64,000 bases of DNA from Paracoccus litorisediminis (GTDB lineage: Bacteria > Pseudomonadota > Alphaproteobacteria > Rhodobacterales > Rhodobacteraceae), in the NCBI RefSeq assembly GCF_009711205.1, contig NZ_WMIG01000001.1:558001-622000 (forward strand). The letters are read 5' to 3'. Each line of letters opens with the position of its first letter. Within the stretch, counting starts at the first letter, position 1. The notes beneath the pieces are model-generated. The model saw only the letters and a program-made list of their open reading frames with translations. It ran no database searches and was not told the origin of the DNA. This document shows, in pieces, positions 33,499-42,927 of this stretch. Made by a program: the position numbers and the translations under genes.

Positions 33499-35367
33499 AT
33501 GAAAAAATCCGACAACCCCGCCGATCCGTTCAAGAAAGCTCTGACCGAGGCGACCCGCGCCCTGGCCGAAGAGCATGAGCTGAACGTCACCTTCAGCGCC
33601 GATCCTTCGGGCGTGTCGGGCGACACGATGCGCCTGCCGCAGGTCAGCCGCCGCCTGACCCGCGACGAGGTGCTGCTGGCGCGGGGCACGGCGGATGCTC
33701 TGGCGATGAAGCTGCGCCACCACAACCCGGCGACCCACGCGAAATACGTTCCCGCTGGTCCCATGGCCCGCGATCTGTATGAGGCCATGGAAACCGCCCG
33801 CTGCGAGGCGCTTGGTGCCCGTGACATGCCCGGCGCGCTGTCGAATATCGACGCCAAGCTGGGTCAGGAAGCCGATCGCAAGGGCTATGGCCAGATCAAA
33901 TCCCCCGCCGATGCGCCATTGTCGGTCGCGGCGGGCTATATTCTGCGCCAGTTGGCGACCGGACGTCCCCTGCCCGCCTCGGCCCAGCATGTCGCCGACT
34001 TGTGGCGGCCCTTTGTCGAACAACAGGCCGGTGGCGACTTGCAGGACCTGTCCGCCGCCCTTGCCGATCAGGCCGGTTTCGCGCGGCTGGCGCGCAAGGT
34101 CATCGCCGATCTGGGCTATGGCGACCAGTTGGGCGAGGACCCCGACGAGCCGCAAGAGGACGAAGCCGAGGACAATGCCGAGCAGGACGAGGAATCGGGC
34201 GACAACCAGTCGCGCGACCAGTCCGAGGATGATGAGGCCGAGGCCAGCCCCGAACGCAGTCAGGAACAGCAGCAGGACGAACGTCAGGCTCAGGTCAGCA
34301 TGGACGACCAGTCGGACGAGGAAATGGCCGACGAGGCCGAGATGACCGAGGCCGACAGCCCGCCCGACCTGCCGCCTCCGGTCAGCGACGCCAATCCCGA
34401 ATACCGCGTCTATGCGCAGGAATTCGATGAGGAAATCCGCGCCGAGGATCTGGCCGACCCGCAGGAACTGGAACGGCTGCGCGCCTATCTGGACAAGCAG
34501 CTGGAGCCCCTGCGCGGGGCTGTCAGCCGCCTTGCCAACAAGCTGCAGCGTCGGCTTCAGGCCCAGCAAAGCCGCAGTTGGGAGTTCGACAAGGAAGAGG
34601 GTGTGCTGGATGCTGGCCGCCTTGCCCGCGTCGTCGCCAACCCGACCATGCCGCTGTCCTTCAAGGTCGAGAAGGACACCGAATTCCGCGATACCGTGGT
34701 GACGCTGCTTCTGGACAATTCCGGATCGATGCGCGGTCGCCCGATCAGCATTGCCGCGATCTGTGCCGATGTGCTGGCCCGCACGCTAGAGCGGTCGCAG
34801 GTCAAGGTGGAAATCCTTGGCTTCACCACCCGCGCGTGGAAGGGCGGCCAAAGCCGCGAGCAATGGCTGAGCAATGGCCGTCCGGCCCATCCGGGGCGGC
34901 TGAACGATCTGCGCCACATCATCTACAAATCCGCCGACGCGCCGTGGCGGCGGGTGCGCCCGAACCTTGGGCTGATGATGAAGGAAGGTCTGCTCAAGGA
35001 AAACATCGACGGCGAGGCGCTGGAATGGGCGCATCGGCGTCTGGCCCGCCGCCCCGAGGCCCGGCGCATCCTGATGGTGATCTCGGATGGCGCACCGGTC
35101 GATGATTCGACCCTTTCGGTGAACCCGGCCAACTATCTGGAAAAGCACCTGCGCGACGTGATCGCCATGATCGAGAAGCGCCGGCAGGTCGAACTGCTGG
35201 CCATCGGCATCGGCCATGACGTGACCCGCTATTACCAGCGCGCCGTCACCATCACCGATGCCGAGCAACTGGCGGGCGCGATCACCGAACAACTGGCCGC
35301 TTTGTTCGAGGCCGATCCGCGCAAGCGCGCCCGCGTCCTTGGCATGAGCGCCGCGCGTCGCGCCTGA
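33499..35367 (+). CDS. cobT: Aerobic cobaltochelatase subunit CobT
   Basis: Partner of CobS in the cobalt chelatase. The 622-residue protein has a family N-terminal helical part, an extremely acidic middle region at about residues 210-310 (runs of Glu, Asp and Gln), and a C-terminal von Willebrand A domain with the MIDAS motif [11 protein letters not shown], then the conserved [11 protein letters not shown]. The length is normal. It is cotranscribed with cobS subject to the hairpin between them. Confidence 0.96.
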   Translation: MKKSDNPADPFKKALTEATRALAEEHELNVTFSADPSGVSGDTMRLPQVSRRLTRDEVLLARGTADALAMKLRHHNPATHAKYVPAGPMARDLYEAMETARCEALGARDMPGALSNIDAKLGQEADRKGYGQIKSPADAPLSVAAGYILRQLATGRPLPASAQHVADLWRPFVEQQAGGDLQDLSAALADQAGFARLARKVIADLGYGDQLGEDPDEPQEDEAEDNAEQDEESGDNQSRDQSEDDEAEASPERSQEQQQDERQAQVSMDDQSDEEMADEAEMTEADSPPDLPPPVSDANPEYRVYAQEFDEEIRAEDLADPQELERLRAYLDKQLEPLRGAVSRLANKLQRRLQAQQSRSWEFDKEEGVLDAGRLARVVANPTMPLSFKVEKDTEFRDTVVTLLLDNSGSMRGRPISIAAICADVLARTLERSQVKVEILGFTTRAWKGGQSREQWLSNGRPAHPGRLNDLRHIIYKSADAPWRRVRPNLGLMMKEGLLKENIDGEALEWAHRRLARRPEARRILMVISDGAPVDDSTLSVNPANYLEKHLRDVIAMIEKRRQVELLAIGIGHDVTRYYQRAVTITDAEQLAGAITEQLAALFEADPRKRARVLGMSAARRA

Positions 35368-35455
35368 GGGCGTGCCGCGACCGGCTTGATTTGCGCGCGC
35401 GCCTCATGCGACCAAGGCTGGCGGGCGGGGCATTCCGGGCCGGTGGAGGCATGAT

Positions 35456-36724
35456 TTGCTGCGAATTGGTTTCTTCATTCCCGAATTTCCGGGCCAGACC
35501 CATATCTTCCTGTGGCGAGAGCGGCAGGCGCTGGCCGAGCTTGGCGTTCAGGCCGGGCTGATTTCGACCCGGCCGCCGCCGCGCGCCATCGCCTCGCATT
35601 CCTGGGCGGCGGGCGCACAGCGCGAGACGCTTTACCTGACGCCGCTGCCGCCGCGCGACATGCTGGGCGCGGGACTCGAGGCACTGCGCAATCCCGCCGG
35701 GCTGGCCCGCGGGATCGGCGCGGCGCTGAGCGCCGAGACCAAGGGCGGCGCGAAGCAGCGCTTGCGGATGCTGGGCCTGCTGGCGATGGGCGCGCGGTTG
35801 AAACGCATGGCGCGCGATCAGGGCTGGGACCATATTCACGTCCATTCCTGCGCCGACAGCGCCAATGTCGCCATGCTGGCCGAACGTCTGGGCGGCCCCA
35901 GCTACAGCCTGACCCTGCATGGCCCGACGCTGGACGGCTATGGCCCGAACCAGCGCCAGAAATGGCGGCATGCACGCTTCGCCACCATCATCTCAAGACT
36001 TCTGGAAGGCGTCGCCCGGCGCGAGATCGGGGACGACCTTCCGCCGGTGATCCGGGTCGCGCCGATGGGCGTGGATCTGTCGCAGATCCGCCGCAGCGCG
36101 CCCTGGCAGCCCCCGGCCCCGGGTCAGGCGCTGCGCATCTTCAGCTGCGGTCGCCTGAATGCGGTCAAGGGCCATGACCGACTGATCGAGACAGTGGCCC
36201 TGCTGCATGCCCGTGGCATCGACGCAAAGCTGGAAATCGCGGGCGAGGACGAACAGGGCGGCAGCGGCTATCGCCGTGAGTTGCAGGCCCTGATCGACGC
36301 CAAGGGGCTGGCCGAATCCGTCACCCTGCTGGGCGCGGTCAGCGAGGACCGGGTGCGCGAGGGGCTGGAAAATGCCCATGTTTTTGCCTTGGCCAGCCTG
36401 AACGAGGGAATTTCCGTCGCGATCATGGAGGCGATGGCGATGGAAATGCCGGTCGTCGTCACCGATGTCGGCGGCAATCACGAATTGATCACCTCGGGGC
36501 GCGATGCTGTGCTGGTCCCGCCCGAACGCCCCGACCTGATGGCCGACGCGATTGCGGACCTGTTGGGCGATCCCGCCCATGCGCTGGAACTGGCCCATGC
36601 CTCGCGCGCAAGGGTCGCCGCCGATTTCCACCATCGCCGCAGCGCCGAGGCCGTGGCGCTTGGCCTTGCCGATACCCTTCCCGGTGCCGCATCGAAACTG
36701 CGGCTGCCGGTGAAAACCACCTGA
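35456..36724 (+). CDS. Family 4 (GT-B) glycosyltransferase
   Basis: A 422-residue enzyme of the GT4 type used for cell-surface polysaccharides. It begins IGFFIPEFPGQTHIFLWRE, a start common in colanic acid WcaL-like enzymes, continues with HVHSCADSANVA and LHGPTLDGYG, and ends with the nucleotide-sugar site SCGRLNAVKGHDRLI and EGISVAIMEAMAMEMPVV. The start is TTG at 35456, with GGTGGAGG at proper spacing; the nearby ATG is in another frame. It lies between cobT and pepP, 21 bases from the latter. Confidence 0.9.
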   Translation: MLRIGFFIPEFPGQTHIFLWRERQALAELGVQAGLISTRPPPRAIASHSWAAGAQRETLYLTPLPPRDMLGAGLEALRNPAGLARGIGAALSAETKGGAKQRLRMLGLLAMGARLKRMARDQGWDHIHVHSCADSANVAMLAERLGGPSYSLTLHGPTLDGYGPNQRQKWRHARFATIISRLLEGVARREIGDDLPPVIRVAPMGVDLSQIRRSAPWQPPAPGQALRIFSCGRLNAVKGHDRLIETVALLHARGIDAKLEIAGEDEQGGSGYRRELQALIDAKGLAESVTLLGAVSEDRVREGLENAHVFALASLNEGISVAIMEAMAMEMPVVVTDVGGNHELITSGRDAVLVPPERPDLMADAIADLLGDPAHALELAHASRARVAADFHHRRSAEAVALGLADTLPGAASKLRLPVKTT

Positions 36725-36745
36725 GAACAAGAACAAGAGGTGCCC

Positions 36746-38560
36746 ATGTTCCAGAGTTTCGAAAGCCATTCCAATCCCCCACAGCATGTGCCGCGACTGG
36801 CCGCCCTGCGGGCCGAGCTGGCCGCGCGCGGGCTTGATGGTTTCATTGTTCCGCGCACGGACGCGCATCAAAGCGAATATGTCAGCGCGCATGACGCACG
36901 TCTTGGCTGGCTGACCGGCTTTACCGGCAGTGCCGGTTTCGCCATCGTCACGCCCGAAAAGGCGGGCGTCTTCATCGACGGGCGCTACCGCGTGCAGGTC
37001 AAGTCCGAGATCGATCTGGCGCATTTCACCCCCGTCCACTGGCCCGAGATCAAGGCGGCGCAATGGCTGCGCGAGGCCCTGCCCGAGGGTGGCCGCATCG
37101 GCTATGACCCCTGGCTGCAAAGCCGCCGCGAGATCCGCGAGATCGAGAAGGGGCTGGCTGGCTCGGGCATCGCGCTGCATCCGCTGGAGACGAACCCGCT
37201 TGACGCGATCTGGAAGGATCAGCCTGCGCCTCCGGTCGGTGTGGTGCGGCTGTGGCCCGACGACATTGCCGGCGAAACGGCTGCGGCGAAGCGCGAACGG
37301 ATCAGCGCCCATCTGCGCGAGGTCAAGGCGCAGGCCGCGGTGCTGACCCTGCCCGACTCGATCTCGTGGTTGCTGAACGTCCGTGGCGCGGATGTGCCCA
37401 AGAACCCGGTGGTGCTGTCCTTTGCCATCATCGAGGATGACGGGCATGTCGCGGTCTTTACCGATCCGGCCAAGTTCCCCTCGGAAATCCGTGCCGCGCT
37501 TGGCAATGAGGTGACGGTGCTGCCGCTGGTCTCGCTGACGCCGGCGCTGACCAATATCGGCGGGCCGGTCATCGTCGATCCGGGCACCGCGCCCGATCAG
37601 GTCTTCCGCCTGATCGAGAGCATGGGGACCGACATCCTTGAGGCCGCCGATCCGGTGATCCTGCCCAAGGCTTGCAAGAACGACGCCGAGATCGCGGGCA
37701 TGCGTGCGGCCCATCTGCGCGACGGCGCCGCCGTGGCCGAGTTGCTGTGCTGGCTGGACGGGCGCGCTGCGACGCTGGACAGCGACCCGCTGACCGAAAT
37801 CGACGTCTGCCGCAAGCTTGAGGAATTGCGGATGCCGCGCGGCATCATCGATATCAGCTTCGACACCATCCTTGGCTCGGGGCCGAATGGCGCGATCAAC
37901 CACTACCATGTGAGCGAGGACAGCAACCGCCGCATCCTTCCCGGAGAGGTCGTGCTGATCGATTCGGGCGGGCAGTATAATGACGGCACGACCGATATCA
38001 CCCGCACCCTGCCGATGGGCGATTTCGACCCGGCGATCCGCCGTCCCTATACCCGCGTGCTGCAAGGCATGATCGCGATTTCCCGCGCGCGCTTCCCGCG
38101 TGGGCTGGCGGGGGCGCATATCGACGCGCTGGCACGCGCGCCGCTTTGGGCCGAGGGCATGGATTACGACCACGGCACCGGCCACGGCGTCGGCGCGGGT
38201 CTGTCCGTGCATGAGGGACCGGTCAGGATCTCTCGCGTGTCGGACATTCCGCTGCGGCCCGGCATGATCCTGTCGAACGAGCCCGGCTATTACCGCGAGG
38301 GCGAATACGGCATCCGCATCGAGAACCTGATCGTGGTCGAACCGGCCGAGAGCCCGGACGGGCGCGACATGCTGGGCTTCGAGACGCTGACCTTCTGTCC
38401 GATCGACCGGCGGATGATCGATGTGGCGCTGATGTCACCTGCCGAGATCGACTGGCTGGACGCCTATCACGCGCAGGTGCGCAAGCTGATCGGGCCGCTG
38501 GTCGCACCCGAGGTGCTGGGTTGGCTGGAAGCGGCCACCCAGCCCCTGGCACGGGCCTGA
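36746..38560 (+). CDS. Aminopeptidase P family Xaa-Pro aminopeptidase
   Basis: Dinuclear metallopeptidase (M24B) that removes N-terminal residues preceding proline. The 604-residue product is of the long three-domain type (two creatinase-like N-domains, then the catalytic domain from about residue 320). Metal ligands are in LIDSGGQYNDGTTDITRT (two Asp), GTGHGVGAG (His) and the two Glu of NEPGYY and GIRIEN. The ATG at 36746 has AAGAGG upstream; a GTG two codons earlier is less likely. It is probably cytoplasmic as no signal peptide is present. Confidence 0.93.
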   Translation: MFQSFESHSNPPQHVPRLAALRAELAARGLDGFIVPRTDAHQSEYVSAHDARLGWLTGFTGSAGFAIVTPEKAGVFIDGRYRVQVKSEIDLAHFTPVHWPEIKAAQWLREALPEGGRIGYDPWLQSRREIREIEKGLAGSGIALHPLETNPLDAIWKDQPAPPVGVVRLWPDDIAGETAAAKRERISAHLREVKAQAAVLTLPDSISWLLNVRGADVPKNPVVLSFAIIEDDGHVAVFTDPAKFPSEIRAALGNEVTVLPLVSLTPALTNIGGPVIVDPGTAPDQVFRLIESMGTDILEAADPVILPKACKNDAEIAGMRAAHLRDGAAVAELLCWLDGRAATLDSDPLTEIDVCRKLEELRMPRGIIDISFDTILGSGPNGAINHYHVSEDSNRRILPGEVVLIDSGGQYNDGTTDITRTLPMGDFDPAIRRPYTRVLQGMIAISRARFPRGLAGAHIDALARAPLWAEGMDYDHGTGHGVGAGLSVHEGPVRISRVSDIPLRPGMILSNEPGYYREGEYGIRIENLIVVEPAESPDGRDMLGFETLTFCPIDRRMIDVALMSPAEIDWLDAYHAQVRKLIGPLVAPEVLGWLEAATQPLARA

Positions 38561-38628
38561 CCGGATCGGGGCCGTCGCGACGGTGGCGGCCCTTGCTGTC
38601 TGGGTATTTGAGAAACGAAGAAACCGAG

Positions 38629-38656
38629 AAGGCGCGGCGCGAAAGGGCCGCGCCTT
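38629..38656. terminator. Bidirectional terminator between pepP-like gene and DUF475 gene
   Basis: A perfect 10-bp stem AAGGCGCGGC/GCCGCGCCTT with an 8-base loop. On the minus strand it is followed by a T-rich tail, so it mainly ends the DUF475 transcript. A weaker hairpin (GGGCCG...CGGCCC) at 38569-38592 follows the peptidase stop. Confidence 0.65.
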
Positions 38657-38658
38657 GG

Positions 38659-39738
38659 TCATTCGGTCCGGGCTTCGCCTTCGGCCTCGAAGCGGTCGGG
38701 ATGGCGGCGGCGCCAGGACAGCGAGTTCACGAAGGCCACCGCGATGAAGCAGGCCCCCAGCAGCCCGGTGATCAGTTCCGGGATCTGGCGCAGGGTCTGG
38801 ACGAACATGATGATCGACAGCACAAAGATCGACCAGAAGGCCCCGTGTTCAAGGTAGCGGAACTGGGCCAGCGTGCCCTTTTCGACCAGCATCACCGTCA
38901 TCGAGCGCACATACATCGCCCCGATCCCCAGACCGATGGCGATCAGGAACAGGTTCTGGGTCAGGGCAAAGGCCCCTATCACCCCGTCGAAGCTGAATGA
39001 GGCATCGAGCACTTCAAGATAGAGGAAGGCGCCGAAGCCGCCGCGCGCCATGTCGCCCGTGCCGATCGAGCCGCCGCCCCATCGGTCAAGGATATGCCCC
39101 AGCGCATCGACCAGCAGATAGGTGATGACGCCCCAGATGGCCGCGATGACGAAGGTATGTTCCTTCTCCGCCGGCAGGAAATGCAAGACCACCATCATCG
39201 AGACGAGGACGAGGCCGACTTCCATGCCGCGGATCTCACCGATCTTGCGCAGGCCGGCTTCCACCCCGGCGATCCAGTCCACATCCTTGCTTTGGTCAAA
39301 GAAGTAGTTCAGCGCCACCAGCATCAGGAAGGCACCGCCGAAGCCCGCGATGGGCAGATGCGCCTCGTGGATGATGCGGGCATATTCGGCGGGCTGGGTG
39401 GCGGCAAGGCGCACCGCCTCGAACGGGTTCAGCCGGGCGGCGATGACCACGACCAGCAGCGGAAAGATCACCCGCATCCCGAAGACCGCGATGATGATGC
39501 CCCAGGTCAGGAACCGGCGCTGCCATTTCGGCGTCATCTGCTTGAGCTTGTTGGCGTTGACGATCGCATTGTCGAAGCTGAGCGAGATTTCCAGCACCGC
39601 CAGCACCGCCGCGATCAGGAAGAAGGACAGCGTTCCCGTCCCGGTGCCCGAATATTGCCAGCCGATCAATGCAGCAAGCGCCAGTCCGATGGCCGTCACG
39701 ACGAAGGGCCAGGTCATGTAGCGGATCGTGGATTTCAT
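38659..39738 (-). CDS. DUF475 (TerC-like) membrane protein
   Basis: A 359-residue inner-membrane protein with about nine hydrophobic segments. Two acidic membrane motifs, SFDNAIVNANKLKQM near residue 55 and SFDGVIGAFALTQN near 245, match the TerC/DUF475 family, whose members are linked to metal export or tellurite resistance. Mn2+ or other divalent metal efflux is an inference from family only. No yybP-ykoY riboswitch is recognisable in the short leader. It is divergent from the DUF1045 gene. Confidence 0.88.
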   Translation of the reverse strand: MKSTIRYMTWPFVVTAIGLALAALIGWQYSGTGTGTLSFFLIAAVLAVLEISLSFDNAIVNANKLKQMTPKWQRRFLTWGIIIAVFGMRVIFPLLVVVIAARLNPFEAVRLAATQPAEYARIIHEAHLPIAGFGGAFLMLVALNYFFDQSKDVDWIAGVEAGLRKIGEIRGMEVGLVLVSMMVVLHFLPAEKEHTFVIAAIWGVITYLLVDALGHILDRWGGGSIGTGDMARGGFGAFLYLEVLDASFSFDGVIGAFALTQNLFLIAIGLGIGAMYVRSMTVMLVEKGTLAQFRYLEHGAFWSIFVLSIIMFVQTLRQIPELITGLLGACFIAVAFVNSLSWRRRHPDRFEAEGEARTE

Positions 39739-39837
39739 ACGGCGTCCTCGATTGTGGACATGCCCTTGCAGCCATAAGCTTGCCCGCGAAAGCGATCAAC
39801 CCCGTCCCGTATCTGAGCCCGCGCAGGAAAAACCCCG

Positions 39838-40518
39838 ATGAGCCATGCCCGATTTGCGATCTATCACCTGCCCGACGGCCCCCTGGCCGACATGGGAAGC
39901 GCCTGGCTGGGCTGGGACGCGCGTCAGGGGATGGCACCGCCGCGGCCCGATGTCGCCGAAGTGGCGGGTGATGCCGGGGCGCTGACCTCGGTTCCAATGC
40001 GCTATGGATTTCACGCGACGCTGAAGGCTCCGTTCCGCCTGCGCGAAGGCCATGACGTGCAAGATCTGGCCCGGCGCACCGCGCTGGTCTGCGATCAGCT
40101 TGCGCCCTTTGCGCTGGAACTGGAGCTGCGCTGCGACTGGGGCTTCGTGATGCTGCGCCCGTGCGTCCAGACCCCCGCCCTGCAGGCGCTGGAGCAGGCG
40201 CTGGTCACCCGCCTGGACGATCTGCGCGCGCCCCTTACCCCGGCGGAATATGCCCGCAGGCAGCCCGAACTGCTGCCGGAACGCGCCCGCGCGCATCTGG
40301 ACCATTGGGGATATCCCTTTGTTCTGGACCAGTTCAACTACCACCTGACCCTGTCGAACGGCCTGCCCAAACCCGAGGCCGAGGCGCTGCGGGACGCGCT
40401 GGCCCCGACCTTTGCGCCGCTGATCGCACAGCCGATGCAGGTGCATTCGGTGGCGCTGCTGGCCGAGGAAGGCGACGGCCGGATGCGCATGATCCGCGAG
40501 TTTCCGCTGCGCGGCTAG
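39838..40518 (+). CDS. DUF1045 phosphonate-operon protein, 2H phosphoesterase-like
   Basis: A 226-residue cytoplasmic protein of the family annotated as a putative phosphonate metabolism protein. It has the two H-x-T motifs of the 2H phosphoesterase superfamily: FHATLK (His59, Thr61) and YHLTLS near residue 168, about 105 residues apart. Family members sit in C-P lyase clusters and may act on ribose cyclic phosphate, the job of PhnP elsewhere; that role is inference here. CAGGAAA precedes the ATG. The PhnM-like gene follows 66 bases later on the same strand. Confidence 0.85.
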   Translation: MSHARFAIYHLPDGPLADMGSAWLGWDARQGMAPPRPDVAEVAGDAGALTSVPMRYGFHATLKAPFRLREGHDVQDLARRTALVCDQLAPFALELELRCDWGFVMLRPCVQTPALQALEQALVTRLDDLRAPLTPAEYARRQPELLPERARAHLDHWGYPFVLDQFNYHLTLSNGLPKPEAEALRDALAPTFAPLIAQPMQVHSVALLAEEGDGRMRMIREFPLRG

Positions 40519-40584
40519 CCGCATGTCACGCGGATTTCACAACCAAAGGGCATGATTTGCAGGACCAACTGGCCGGGACATGCC

Positions 40585-41697
40585 ATGCCGCTTCTGCCTT
40601 CTCTACGCCTTGTCGGTGCGACCATCCTGCGCGATGGCGAGTTGCGGCAGCGCTCGGTCGCGATCGCGCGGGGCAGGATCAGCAAAGGTCCGTTGCCGGC
40701 GGTCGATCTGGATGGCTACCTGATCCTGCCGGGGATCATCGACCTGCTTTTGCGCCCGCAGCCCGTCCGGGCCGAGACAGCCCGCCGCGCCGTCAGCGCG
40801 GGCATCACCACCGCATGGCTAACCCCCGGCTGGTCCTGGCAGGCCGGGCATGACGCGCCGTGGCGGGATCAGGCGACACTGCGCGACGCCATCGGGCCGG
40901 GACTGCCCGACCTGCATCCGGCGATCAGCATCGAAAGCCACCGCACCGACAGCACCGCGGAACTGATCGAGCTGTGCCGGACCCTGAAGGTGGAGCTGGC
41001 CTGGTTCGAAAGCAGCTTTGCCCGGTTGCAGGACCTGCGCCAGCACGACACCCCCGCCTATGCGCATGAGGCACTGCGGCTGGGCATGGACCATGCCGAT
41101 CTGTCGCGGATGCTGGACGATGCCGCCGGGCGGCGGCGCGAGGTGCCGCGCCACCTGTGCCGGTTGGCCGAGGCCTTTGACGACATGGCCCTGCGCTATG
41201 GCAGCGTCGGCGATACCGGCGGCGCCATGCGAGAGACCCATTCCATGATCGGGGCTGGGCTGGCCGCCTGCCCCGCCGCCCATTCCGCCGCCGCCGCCGC
41301 CCGCGCCATGGGCGATCCGGTGCTGCTTTCCGCCGCCGATGAGGATCGGTTGCGCGACCTGCTGCGCGGGGGGTTGGGCGATGTGATCGTCTCGGACGGC
41401 GCACCCGACCGTCTGGTGCCCCTGGCCCTGTCGCTGGCCGGGCCGGATCTGGCCGAGTTGCCGCGCATCTGGGCCATGCTCTCCTCGCGTCCCGCCGAGA
41501 TCATGCGGCTGGCCGACCGTGGGCGGCTGGATCACGGTTGCCGCGCGGATGTCACCGTGGTCTCGCGCCGATCATGCCGGGTCGAGGCGACGATCTGCGC
41601 CGGTCGCCTTGCCTATCTCTCGGGCGAGGCAAGGCAACGCTTTGCCGATGCCGGGATCGTGCCGGGCAGCGAAGGCCCGGCCATCGCCGCCGAATAG
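40585..41697 (+). CDS. Divergent PhnM-like amidohydrolase lacking the metal-ligand motif
   Basis: A 370-residue protein that aligns over its whole length with PhnM (compare 4172-5314): the opening ATILRDGELRQRSVAI, the DGYLILPGIIDL strand, SAGITTAWLT, and the closing PAEIMRLADRGRLDHGCRAD. Yet where PhnM has HTDNLERHMRPRPG it reads LLLRPQPV, and where PhnM has ASHDDTT it reads GSVGDTGG; an Asp remains in IVSDGAPD. So most metal ligands are gone and ordinary diphosphatase activity is unlikely. The frame is intact with normal codon use, which argues against a pseudogene. An in-frame ATG at 40552 is an alternative start. Confidence 0.75.
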   Translation: MPLLPSLRLVGATILRDGELRQRSVAIARGRISKGPLPAVDLDGYLILPGIIDLLLRPQPVRAETARRAVSAGITTAWLTPGWSWQAGHDAPWRDQATLRDAIGPGLPDLHPAISIESHRTDSTAELIELCRTLKVELAWFESSFARLQDLRQHDTPAYAHEALRLGMDHADLSRMLDDAAGRRREVPRHLCRLAEAFDDMALRYGSVGDTGGAMRETHSMIGAGLAACPAAHSAAAAARAMGDPVLLSAADEDRLRDLLRGGLGDVIVSDGAPDRLVPLALSLAGPDLAELPRIWAMLSSRPAEIMRLADRGRLDHGCRADVTVVSRRSCRVEATICAGRLAYLSGEARQRFADAGIVPGSEGPAIAAE

Positions 41698-41700
41698 GCG

Positions 41701-42927
41701 CTAGGCCCGGACCAGCACCGCCAGATCGGCGACATTGGTGCCGGTCGCCCCGGTGACCACCAGCGCATCACCCGCCAGCAATGCGGGGGTCGAATCGTTG
41801 CGGGAAAGCGCTGCGACCGGATCGACATCCGCCGTGCGGACCTTTGCCACCGTATCCGGTCCAACCAGCCCGCCCGCTGCCTCACCCGGCCCGTCGCGCC
41901 CGTCGCTGCCAACCGAGGCAAAGGCCCAGTCGAAGGGCACGGGATCGCCCTCGGCCAGCAGGGCAAGGCGCAGGGCCAGTTCCTGATTGCGCCCGCCCAT
42001 GCCATCACCGACCAGCCGCACCGTGGTTTCACCACCGAAGGCCAGCGCCTGACCGGGGGCAAGGTCGCGGGCCAGTGCCCAGATGGCTTGCGCGCAATCC
42101 TGCACGTCGCCTTCAAGCGGAAACGCTGCCGTATCGGCCCCCGCCGTCACCATCGCCGCCACGGAAATCGCATTCGACCCGACGAGGATATTGCGCGCCT
42201 GCGGCAACGGGCGCGGATCGTCCGGGCGCGACAAGGCGGCACGGGCGGGCTCGGGCATCCGGTCCCAGATGCCCAGCCGCTTGGCCAGCGCCACCGCATC
42301 GGCCCGCGTGCCGACCGGCGCGACCGTCGGACCCGAGGCGATCACCCGCAGGTCATCCCCCGGCACATCCGACAGGATCAGCGCCACCACTGGTGCCGCC
42401 GACAGCCGCAGCCAGCCGCCGCCCTTCAGCCGTGACAGGCCCTGACGGATCAGGTTCACCTGCGCAATATCCGCGCCCGAGGCCAGCAGCAGCGCATTGA
42501 CCGCCTGCTTGTCAGCCAAGGTCATCCCCTCAGCGGGCGCGGGCAGCATGGCCGAGCCACCACCCGAGATCAGCGCCAGAACCCGATCGTTCGGACCCAC
42601 TGACTGCAACAACCGCTCGACCTCATCGGCGGCGGCAGCGCCTTGGGCATCGGGCTGGGGATGGCCTGCCCGCATGACCCGTGCGCCCGGCAGGGCGGCG
42701 TCATTGCCCGCATTGGTGACGACCAGCGCATCGCCCCCCGGCAGCGCCTGCAAGGCCGCCTTGGCCATTGCGCGCGCAGCCTTGCCCAAGGCGATGATCT
42801 GCCAGCGCCCGCCCTGCTCCGGCGGATTGGCCAGCACCTCGGCCATGCCGCGGCGCACGGCCTCGGCGGGATCGGCGGCGTTGATCCCCGCTTGGATCAG
42901 TGCCATGGCCCGGTCAGCGGGTCGCAT
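41701..42927 (-). CDS. Glycerate 2-kinase (MOFRL family, GckA/TtuD type)
   Basis: Phosphorylates D-glycerate to 2-phosphoglycerate, draining glyoxylate or hydroxypyruvate carbon into glycolysis. The 408-residue protein has the DUF4147 N-domain (IIALGKAARAMAKAAL, ISGGGSAMLPAP, RQGLSRLKGGG) and the C-terminal MOFRL domain (FGGETTVRLVGDGMGGRNQELAL). Family members are sometimes named hydroxypyruvate reductase TtuD; kinase function is the better-supported reading. Its start overlaps the dehydrogenase stop as TGATG, making it the last gene of the operon. Confidence 0.9.
   Translation of the reverse strand: MRPADRAMALIQAGINAADPAEAVRRGMAEVLANPPEQGGRWQIIALGKAARAMAKAALQALPGGDALVVTNAGNDAALPGARVMRAGHPQPDAQGAAAADEVERLLQSVGPNDRVLALISGGGSAMLPAPAEGMTLADKQAVNALLLASGADIAQVNLIRQGLSRLKGGGWLRLSAAPVVALILSDVPGDDLRVIASGPTVAPVGTRADAVALAKRLGIWDRMPEPARAALSRPDDPRPLPQARNILVGSNAISVAAMVTAGADTAAFPLEGDVQDCAQAIWALARDLAPGQALAFGGETTVRLVGDGMGGRNQELALRLALLAEGDPVPFDWAFASVGSDGRDGPGEAAGGLVGPDTVAKVRTADVDPVAALSRNDSTPALLAGDALVVTGATGTNVADLAVLVRA

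Noticed and set aside
35993-38212. 739-codon open frame on the minus strand opposite the GT4 and aminopeptidase genes
   Set aside because: It is a high-GC shadow; its translation is rich in Arg, Gln, His and Asp without domain patterns, while the plus-strand genes are clearly real.
41701-42927. Hydroxypyruvate reductase function for the MOFRL protein
   Set aside because: The name comes from older TtuD annotation; the domain set and the neighbouring dehydrogenase fit glycerate 2-kinase better.
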